Positions 55,404-64,000 of a DNA stretch of 64,000 nucleotides are shown piece after piece. The notes beneath the pieces are model-generated. The model was not told where the DNA came from. It saw only the letters and a program-made list of their open reading frames with translations, and ran no database searches. Every line of letters starts with the position of its first letter. Within the stretch, counting starts at the first letter, position 1. The stretch comes from Maratus speciosus (lineage: Eukaryota; Arthropoda; Arachnida; Araneae; Salticidae). Made by a program: the position numbers and the translations under genes. The DNA lies in NCBI GenBank assembly GCA_963932465.1, contig OZ010786.1, positions 272,956,411 through 273,020,410 of the forward strand. The letters run 5' to 3'.

Positions 55404-58400
55404 TAATTTGTATTGTGTGGTATTGTACTGTTACTCTGTAATGTATTGTGAAATGCTTTGGAAATAGAAAATTACTCTTCTATTCCTAAAACAAATGATA
55501 AATTTTACCATTTTTAAAAATAATTTATAATTCTGTTTTTTTTTAATGCAAATAAATGATTTCATTTATATAGATTTTTTAAATCTTTTCACATTTTAAT
55601 GTTTTTATTTCACATTGTTATCAGTTTTTACTACACCTGTAATTTATTTTGCTAATATTTCCTCAAACTTTTTAGTGTTTTGTTTTGTCTACACCGTTTC
55701 TCCGTTTTACTAAAATCGTAAATTTTATAAAGATGTTGTAAAAGTGGGTTTGGATCATAAAGCAAATACCCCCCACCCCCTCCAAAAGAGAAAGGACTGT
55801 TCAGTGGTTGATTATTTAGTTGTTAAAAGTCAAATTGCCTCAGGAAAGATGTTGTGAACCTCATATATTTATTACTTATATCAAAAATGAAACTTTATTA
55901 ATTGTGCTGTAAGAATTTCTAACGCGCACAAAACACTTATGAATTTTGTATGTGCTGTCAGAGGTGGTCTGAAAGCCCTGACGGCAAAAAATACATAATC
56001 CTCATTTAATGACCACCTATTAAAAATTAACAATTTACAGCTGAACAGGGGAAAAAAAGTTAATTTTGAATCTGAATAATAACAGATGGATAATTTTGTA
56101 TGTATAATATTTTATTTTGTTAAGGAATAATTTAAAGATAATTTATAATTCTGTTTTTTTTTATAATGCAAATAAATCCAAAAAAGCAACTTTCTGACAT
56201 AAGTTTTAATTTATTTTTGTTCGGAAATGCATAAAACAAGCTGGTGTCGTTGTTCAGAAACTATGTCATCAAGCTGTTTTTTCCATTTTTTTTCTCAAAC
56301 GCAATAGATCTTTCAGAAAATAGTGTCAAAGTGGAAGTTTTGAACCGCATTTCCGCGCGAAAGGAGAAAACCCACTCAGCAGCGTGCAAAAAACGTGTTT
56401 TTCACGTGATCAAAATCGCTTATAACTCAATAGAAAATTTATTTATCAAAAAATGGAAAACCGAGTTCAATTCCAAATCGCTTCCATGGCCAGGCTTTCC
56501 AATTTTACATCTTTCCGTTAAAAAATGAATTTGTAAATCTGTCAATACGTTTTGCGCTTGTTGAGCAGAGCAGTTAAGAACAATCTTAAAGGTATATTCT
56601 AAATTAAAAAGCATTTCTAAATTCAGTATTTTGTGGGATTATCAAATTTCTAATCTTGTACATTAGCAATTTTTCAATTATATTCAGACCCATGAATGAG
56701 TGTTTTCTTAGAAAAAAATAAATTGTTCAGTGAATTAATTTAAGTATAGTGATTAATATATTATAATCTAATAATGAAATATCACAACAAAATTAAAATC
56801 AGTATTTGAGATAATCTGATAGAGTAGGAACAATATAACTTTTTGGAACTAGAAAGCATAATTCTTGTATTTACAAAAGAAAAGGATAGCCCCCTTTTTT
56901 TTTCAACTTTAGAAATTAGATTTGTAAATTCGATAACTTAAGGGATATAATATATATATATATATATTGTAATTCTCTGATGAAAATATTTAATACCACT
57001 GTATTTAACACTTTATGTCCCAAATTAAGAATTCATGAAAATTTCATCTTCTAAAGCCTTTTTCATGAATTTTTGAGACTATATTAGAAGATTTACACAA
57101 TAACTTAATAAATTTTAGAAGGATTTTGCCAATTAAAATTAATTAATTAAATTTTAATTTACAGGGATTTTGTGCAATATTTATAACTCCATTCAAATCT
57201 TTTATTTAAAATGTTTTTTTTTTTAGTATTTTGTCGAATTAGGAAAATATAACGTACAAATATAATGTTCTTACGATAGAAATATAGAAATATTTCCGAA
57301 ATGGAGCTTTTTGCCCCCCAATTATTCAACGTCAAGAAAGTTGAAAAGATGCAAAGGAAAAAGTAATAATCCTTTCAAAAGTATTTTCGTTTTGTGCAAC
57401 CCATAATACTTTTGGAACAAGATAAAGTAAAGTATCTATAACTCATTCTAAACTGTATTACTACTAATCGATGTATTAAATGAATTTTATAACAAGTTAT
57501 TTTAATGGTACTTTAAAGTACCGCCGGGGCATATAGGGTTAAAATATATTCTTTTATTCTTTCATGACACAGAACGTTTAACATTTAAAGAAAATATTAT
57601 TGAAGCAGTGCTGTCATTATGTTTTCTGAAATATTTGTTTTTTAGATTTACTTTTATTAATAACAACTCCTTTTATTCAAAACAGTATGATTTCTTGAAG
57701 TGAAAGTGCTCTAATCATTGATCACATATACTCTTTTTAATTTCGTTTCACGTTTGAGTCAATAAATAAGAGCAAATTAAAAAAATGCTTTATAATTAAG
57801 AATAAAAAAAATAAACTTTGGATATTCAGCAACTGAAACATTTAGCAATAATCTAAATATTGTTGGTTTATGTACGGTAGAGCTTAGATGATAAATGGAG
57901 TTAATAATTACAATAACATTTAGAAAAAATGCTTAATATTAACTTTTGGATGCTCTCTAAAATGTTATATTTCTTTTAAAATGTAACTTTGAAAATTCGC
58001 TATTGTTAACATGCATATTGTAACTATTTTTTAATTTCCAATTTAATTAATAAACTTACAAATGTGTTTTTCTATTTAAACTAAATCTGTAAAACATTTT
58101 CTTGTAATTTTTTAACAAATCATTAATGAACATGCAATCATAAAAACATAAGACAGCACATCATGCCATTTTACTGGGTAATCATCATGCCCCTTTTTTA
58201 AACGCGAAATATATAGCTATAATATTGGACATATGCAAATTATGTATACAGAACATGCACTTAAAAAAACAATGACAAAGCTCTTAGGTAGTGTAGACGA
58301 TTTTTATAAACGTTGAAAATAACTTTTATAAACATAACAAGTAATATAAAAATTTTGTTTTTAAAGTCAATTCCTACTTAGGACATCAAAGAAAAATTTA

Positions 58401-58494
58401 ATATAATCAAGCTAATATGAGTTTTTGTTGCATTAAAATATCTCAATTTGTTGATTTTCTATAAGCAAGTAGGTTTACAATGGAACTCTATGGG
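55404..58494. other. A+T-rich stretch, nothing firmly recognised
   Basis: A 94-aa plus frame (56244-56528) and its 64-aa antisense shadow show no motif. (TA)n of about 10 units at 56949-56967. No repeat boundaries or gene signals. Confidence 0.5.
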
Positions 58495-58612
58495 AATTTG
58501 GCGAAATATTACAGATATCGCCAAGTTGGCGTCACTTTTGGCGACTCATTTTGGCCGCCAAATTTGGCGATATATCACCCAGTTGGCGACAAACTTGGCG
58601 GTATTTGGCGAC
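58495..58612. repeat. Cluster of nine TTGGCG/CGCCAA motifs
   Basis: TTGGCG occurs at 58498, 58526, 58538, 58564, 58583, 58595 and 58605, and CGCCAA at 58519 and 58556. The spacing is irregular (10-28 bp). The site resembles a half-site of NFI-type factors but may simply be a decayed minisatellite. The 63-aa frame here is a translation of the repeat. Confidence 0.6.
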
Positions 58613-58619
58613 AGAACAG

Positions 58620-59754
58620 GGTCCCCCCCCCTATGGTAACCCCTTATTGAAAATAATTTCATTGAACTTCAATAACCAATGGCGGCCATTTTGTTTCCCA
58701 TGCAAAACTAAAATTAATTAATTAAACTTTAATTAATTAATTAATATTTGAAAAAACTTTATTAACATCAATTGTCATCCAGTACAAGTTTAAAAAAATT
58801 TATTTCAACCTGATAGGATGAATAATGAGTATTTTATTAACGATTGAAAATTTGTACAAGATAAATATATAAATATATAAATAAATATAGGGAGAGTGTG
58901 AGCTAATAGTAGGAATTGAAAAATAAGATTTTTTTACAAGTGTTTTACATTTTTATTAAGACATTATATGTTGCTCGTAGAACTTAATTGTTTTAGTACA
59001 TTTTTTTCCAAAAGTTAATCACGTTTCTTCTTTCACAGCACCTTTTTCCACGAGCAATAAGATGAACTGAAACTGCCCTTTTCCCCTGTAAACAAATGGG
59101 TTACTGGAGTAAGGGTAGAAAGTAAAGATTTCAGCACTCTTGGCGCATTGCGTTTTATCTCGCCAAACTCTTCAAATTTTGTTGGTTTGAAATGTCGCTT
59201 CCGGGACAAGGAGAATCTGTAATAGGACAGTATGAAGGAATTAGTCTTCAGTAACGATGTTTCTGTTAGGTGGACATTTACATAACCCTGATTGAATATT
59301 GTTAGGTTTTGCCGCTAGAGGAAATGACTCACGAGTTGATATGTGGAACGTTGTAAATAGACATCGTCTTTCCTGGGTTCTTACACATCCAAGTGTCTGA
59401 AGAAGTGTTGTCATACTTTTTAAATGGACAGTAAACTGATCTGTAAAGGGGATGAAGTTTCTGTACAACTTACGAACTTTGTAGCTATTTTTCTCGTTTA
59501 GTAATTAAGATAAATGTTAATAGATCTAAGGCATGACGATGATAAATTAAATGTTTAGCTGTAATGTTTCTAGTTTTAAAACTTTTAATTTGCGCCTTAT
59601 TTTTTATTTATTTTCCTATATATTTATAAGTATCCATTTCCTGGCGAGGAAAATGTGTTAATTATTTTTAAATTAATGACATTCCTATTTAAAACAAATG
59701 GTTGTACTTTAAAACATAGCATCCTCTTGTTATAGTTATCTAAAGTTAAGGTAA
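58620..59754. other. Stretch holding an unrecognised coding-like fragment
   Basis: On the minus strand about 59245-59025 an open stretch reads YYRFSLSRKRHFKPTKFEEF, then GEIKRNAPRVLKSLLSTLTP and SWKKVL before a stop. Just upstream the minus frame 59468-59241 is also open (75 aa). The composition looks protein-like but I do not recognise it and see no splice signals I trust. It may be part of a decayed transposon. Confidence 0.35.
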
Positions 59755-60500
59755 CTCCGGGAGAGTCGCCGTATCCGGGATAGATGCCGTACCCCTTGTA
59801 TTTTTGTAATTATCGATATATGGTCGTCAAACGCGCAGTATACGTCCGCAATGAGATTATTTTAACCAGTGTATAGCGTGAATCCCATTTCGATGTTTAC
59901 TTGTAGAAGTACAATCCTTATTTTGACGTAAGTGCATGATTTCACTGTCCAAACTTTTAAACACGTTATGCTTAAATACTTTTCATACACTAATTACTAA
60001 ATGCATGCATAATTTCGAAGTCAAAACTAAGTCTAACGTTTGTATAGAGTACTGTGTGCATGTTTAAGCTATTCCCCTTAGCGATGGCAGGTAACTATGA
60101 TGGCCGACATCTGCACCATGCAAAATGGGACACATGCCGCACTGCAATTCCGGTATACATGCCGTAGTTTCTTTTGTAAGGGATGATTAAGTGTTATTAA
60201 CTTTTCCTTTTCTTTTTGCACAGACTAACCATGTTAGGCATATTATCAAGTTTACTAAAACCAAAGGAGAAAAAGGAAAAAAAAATAAGAAGGCAAAAAA
60301 GGTGTAAGTCAAGATGATAATAATTAAAAATTGGATTACGCGTAGTAACGTAGACGTTCTTTGCAAGGAATGTTTAGAAAACTACTCCAAAAAGGAGGAA
60401 GTATAATTGGCTTCGTTACATCATGTGTCAAATGTAATTACATAAAGACTGTACTTTTTCGATATTTTTTGTGTAGATTATAGTAGAAAAAAAATAGGTC
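59755..60500 (+). pseudogene. Third zinc-finger transposase tail, Tigger/pogo-like, plus strand
   Basis: 60255-60310 encodes a lysine-rich run (KPKEKKEKKIRRQK). Then DVLCKECLENYSKKEEV, a stop, NWLRYIMCQM, a stop and LHKDC with FFV follow at 60345-60475. This fits C-x2-C...W-L-x-C-x2-C...W-L-H-x2-C with several positions mutated, as in the 52.9 and 54.7 kb tails. Upstream, ccgggatagatgccgtacc (about 59775-59795) and ggtatacatgccgtag (about 60152) look like terminal or subterminal repeats. It ends against the TTAA MITE. Confidence 0.55.
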
Positions 60501-60506
60501 TGTTAA

Positions 60507-60704
60507 CCCATTCGGGACTATGGGCGCATATAAGCACCTTCATAAAGAGCATACAAAATTTATTTCTGGCACCAGTAATAAAGAAAAGTAATATTTGCTT
60601 TCTTTAATTAGAACATTTTCCATGATTATTTAAGTAAAGGTATTTTTTTTTTAAGTGGTGCCAACCAAATAAAATTTGTGTAAAAGCCACCGGTCCCGAA
60701 AGGG
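60507..60704. mobile_element. 198-bp TTAA-flanked MITE (piggyBac-type)
   Basis: CCCATTCGGGACT and GGTCCCGAAAGGG are inverted ends with TTAA outside each (60503-60506, 60705-60708). TTAA-CCC is the classic piggyBac boundary. Non-coding. Confidence 0.85.
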
Positions 60705-60708
60705 TTAA

Positions 60709-62360
60709 CAAATAAATTATGCAAACAAAATTTTACTTTTTAATCTCTAATACATTGATGTGACGTTGTTGCTGAAATAACAATTAAAATTTAATGTAAA
60801 AAAATAAGTCGATAATTTTAATAGTGAAAGTAGGCAAACATTTATTCATTTGAATGTAATAATACGTTTCATTGTACTCATTTCGTTTCATTTTGTTATT
60901 ACATCATTAATTATAAGTCCAGATAAGAATATGTTTTGAATATTTTTACTTATAACTTCATTCTGTTCTTATTAAAAGTGCGGTATAACTACCGCACAAG
61001 TGCGGCGTCTCAACCTGAAAGTACGGGTGAAGCGCCACAGCGTAATGTTTTAGAAAAGAATTGTTTAAAAATGCTAATTATTTGTTTTGAATTTTTTTCT
61101 CGCAGTACATGGGTTGTATGTTTAACATTAAATAGCACAGCGTGATTTTTTTTTAATTATATGTCCACCATGGGACTTTATACGCAAATAATAAAAAAAA
61201 AATATGCGACATGAATCCCAGAATTACTCTATATTTTATTTAACGTACATTTTGGTTATGACGATAGTAAATATTTTTAAGCATTTTTTTTTTCTTTCTT
61301 TTGAAATGAATTTTTCTTCTGTGTGTTCTAACACTGAATAATTTCTATTGGACTGTTATTTTCCAGATAATTATTCGTAGCTTTTTTTTTTACAATTTTT
61401 ATATACTTTTAAAAATGTGTTAAATCGTGCCGATTTTTTTAGACATTTTGGAAAAAATAGTAAAATCGAATTATTAAATTTCCTCATAATAAAATGCTGC
61501 TAAAGTTACCCAACTACAAAATAGTTAAAGAATAATTTTTGACATTTAGTCATATCACAAACTTGCAATTTGAAGAAAACATTCTTGAAGAAGCAAAGCC
61601 AGTCATGACAACTGAATTAGAAAAAGAACGACAGAGCTGAGTCCACAGCTCTTCGACGCTTGTCCCATGATTATTTTTTTTTCTTTTGACGTAACATGTC
61701 TAGCGGAAGAATAATGGATCTCTGTTCTCCAGTATTGAGTGTCGATAACTAATTGAGTTTTTATGAAAAGGTTACTGAAACAATATCGAAAGAAGAGATT
61801 ATTTCGATTAATTTTAATATACTTTTATGTTTAAAGTATTTATGCAATAACCCTTTAATGCAAGATTTTTTTTTTCAGAAAACATTGTGTTTAAATTTAT
61901 TTTTCTTAATTATCCATTAGAAAAATAATGAACAAAATTATTTATTTTTCTTTTGGACAAAATTTCATAATGTCACTGCTGAGTTATATAACGAAAATTG
62001 CTCAAAAAATGATAAATTTAAATTATATACTTACTTTAAAGTGTTTATGCTGCACAATAACACCTAATCAACAATATAATAATTTTTATAATGTTTTTAG
62101 TAGTTTGAAGAATCAATAATGACTACCTTATAAAGATCGAGAAAAAACGCCAATCAAGCATATTGCAAGCAGTATCAACAAAAGATGTTATAACCTGCCG
62201 TGAAAATAAATCAGAACAAAAACACACTTCACGACCTGAAATGCATGTTATCACATGTAAGTAACATATAATAGTTCACTAAAAGGGCAATAGAAAATGC
62301 CATGTCATCCATGGAGATCATGTAACTCCTGAGTTGCACAATGTATTTAAGGGTTAAAGG
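60709..62360. other. A+T-rich stretch, nothing firmly recognised
   Basis: The 69-aa frame at 60936-61145 starts with a varied segment (YRTSAASQPESTGEAPQ) but has no domain and no exon signals. The rest is low complexity. Confidence 0.5.
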
Positions 62361-62748
62361 AATTGAAGAGCTGAGTGGAAGAACATGTTATGCTACATTT
62401 TCTTAAAAATTATTTTATCTTTTGTACAAAGGCGTTATCAGGTATTCTATCACATGGTAAAGCTAAAATACCAAAATTTTATTTAGCCTTGAAGATTTAA
62501 GACATTATTCATTAATATTTAATATTTTATTATTTAATAATGTAAATAATATTAATATTTTTAATATTTAAAATTTAAATATGAATAAGTTTTTTTGATA
62601 GAGTTCAGTACCACCCCTGTTAATATTCTAAACACATGGTATCAAACAGAAAATAAATCATTAAAATTGACAACAAAAACTTTCACATAAAATTTCTTCA
62701 AATGTAATTTTTGTTACTTAACATGTTCTTCCACTTAGCTCTTCAATT
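62361..62748. mobile_element. 388-bp TIR element
   Basis: aattgaagagctgagtggaa and gaacatgtta at the left are mirrored by taacatgttcttccacttag and ctcttcaatt at the right. acatggtatcaa pairs roughly with the atcacatggtaaag region inside. No target duplication is obvious. Confidence 0.7.
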
Positions 62749-63503
62749 ACGTATGCTGGAGTAAATTTTCCAATGAAAAAATTGGTCTAAAATCGTTTAT
62801 ATATTTTTATTATTATTTTTAAGGCCGCCTTGCTCAGCACTAATTATAAAAGAGAAAAAGCGCGCTCTTAAAAGCTTTAATTTGCATTGTCTGCCAAAGC
62901 GTCAATACCTTTTCCAAAACTTTCGAATGCGTTTTTCCCAAAATCGTATATTGATCGGTAAGTATAGTAGGGTGAAGCTAAATATGCTGCATACTTATCT
63001 GGAGAATCATTCAATATGCCTTTATAATTCATTTTCATTTTTTAGAAAAGTGACTCCTAAGAAAATGTTTTTTTGTTTTTTTCTAAAATTTAAATTTAAA
63101 ATAAAAATATAATAAACATATTTTTTTTGCGAAAATGAATGTTTTTTTTCTGATTTCTACATTCAATTTAAAACTTTTAATCCTTTACTTGCTTGTTTCG
63201 GAACCAGGGTTACCAAGCAATAGTGCCACAGTAAAGTTAGAAAGGACAACACGAAACATTTTTTTCTTCAGAACTTTCTGATGTTCAGATTAATTTTATT
63301 TTTATCTATTCTTTGTGTCTAATCTAATGGTGATATCATACAAAAGTTATCATATTTTTTTTTCTAAAGCCGTATAGAAGTAATCTGAATTTAACCCATT
63401 TGCTTCTGAAGTGTGGCTTTACAGAATTTATTTTTTATTCAGAAATTCTGATTAGTAAATTTTTGCTTTATTTATTTACAGACGTTTCGTGATTACATAA
63501 AGT

Positions 63504-63553
<50 letters not shown>

Positions 63554-64000
63554 ATTTGTGGTATAAATTCGCAATTTCTGAAAAGAAAGAAATTCCTTAT
63601 ACGGACGCATATATGCACTAAAGACAGTAAAAAGGATGTTACTCGGGCATTTAACAAAAGTTTGAAGCAAAACACATAATGTATTCATCATTAAGTTTTC
63701 TTTTAACGGCTGTAATGAGGTAGATTTCGTAAAAAGCCCTACCTATTATGTTCTCAGTTATGTGAACTCATTATCCAGTTCCTATTACAACACAAGTTCT
63801 TAATTCAATGACATGAAAATAAAAATGGAAATTGCTCTTTTAAACTTAAGCATTTGATTCTAACTTTAATGTAAGCAAACATTTATGATATATGAAACAT
63901 CATTTAACTCTACAGTATGAACTCAGTTTTTCTTAAGTAGAATTCGTAAGAAACACTACTTATTACATCCTCCCCTATGTTGGAATTTCTGAAAAATGTC
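62749..64000. other. A+T-rich stretch with a T46 tract
   Basis: T46 at 63506-63551; the two minus frames of 60-71 aa across it are poly-lysine readings. Nothing else is recognised up to the window edge. Confidence 0.55.

Noticed and set aside
56244..56528. 94-aa ORF as a host exon
   Set aside because: No domain, no convincing splice sites, and an overlapping antisense ORF; A+T-rich background gives such frames by chance.
60936..61145. 69-aa ORF with segment YRTSAASQPESTGEAPQ as an exon
   Set aside because: Composition is suggestive but short; I see no supporting neighbour exon or family match.

Overview
This window is strongly A+T-rich eukaryotic, non-coding DNA, most consistent with an arthropod. 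Long A/T homopolymers, (TA)n tracts, tRNA-derived SINEs, Helitrons and dense TIR elements all point that way. One SINE body carries a 'ggggtcgataaaatgag' segment reminiscent of SINEs in molluscs and chelicerates, so a spider-like chelicerate is possible but not proven. I found no intact host gene, rRNA, operon or CRISPR array. Nearly all short ORFs (60-140 aa) are chance frames or repeat translations. The protein-coding homology I can recognise is all decayed transposon: a Ty1/copia RT/RNase H, a Helitron helicase C-terminus, a mariner-like transposase N-terminal part, and three zinc-finger tails of the kind found on Tigger/pogo-like DDE transposases.

Layout. 0.08-12.0 kb: two ~1.6-1.9 kb inverted arms built from a diverged ~145-178 bp tandem unit, about 8.4 kb apart. 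After the duplication the left arm gained a TA-flanked 571-bp transposon and the right arm a 286-bp SINE; each opposite arm keeps the empty site. Between them lie a palindrome carrying two cloverleaf tRNA-like units, a TGACGTCA-rich repeat, and several TIR elements. 12.2-17.8 kb: foldback elements and two interleaved MITE families, one inserted into the other. 19.4-20.3 kb: a near-perfect 337-bp-arm palindrome. 21.1-32.6 kb: a run of Helitron-like elements, each carrying satellite-like tandem arrays (periods ~146, ~300, ~327, ~145 bp), with a palindrome of hammerhead-like motifs and a copia fossil. 33-40 kb: TA- and TTAA-flanked MITEs, and a mariner-like element with another element nested inside. 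42.8-44.2 kb: an inverted array of a ~300-bp unit. 47.2-49.8 kb: the best-supported Helitron, with both termini, two internal arrays and a helicase remnant. 50.3-51.1 kb: a palindromic element dimer sharing a terminal repeat. 52.4-60.7 kb: Tigger-like remnants and a TTAA MITE. The rest is unremarkable A+T-rich sequence.

The strongest theme is that the long tandem arrays at 21-33 and 47-50 kb sit between Helitron-type ends (A|TC start; hairpin then CTAG|T). This suggests Helitrons are the vehicle that spreads or seeds satellite arrays in this genome. All calls come from reading the sequence by eye; no database search or alignment was run.
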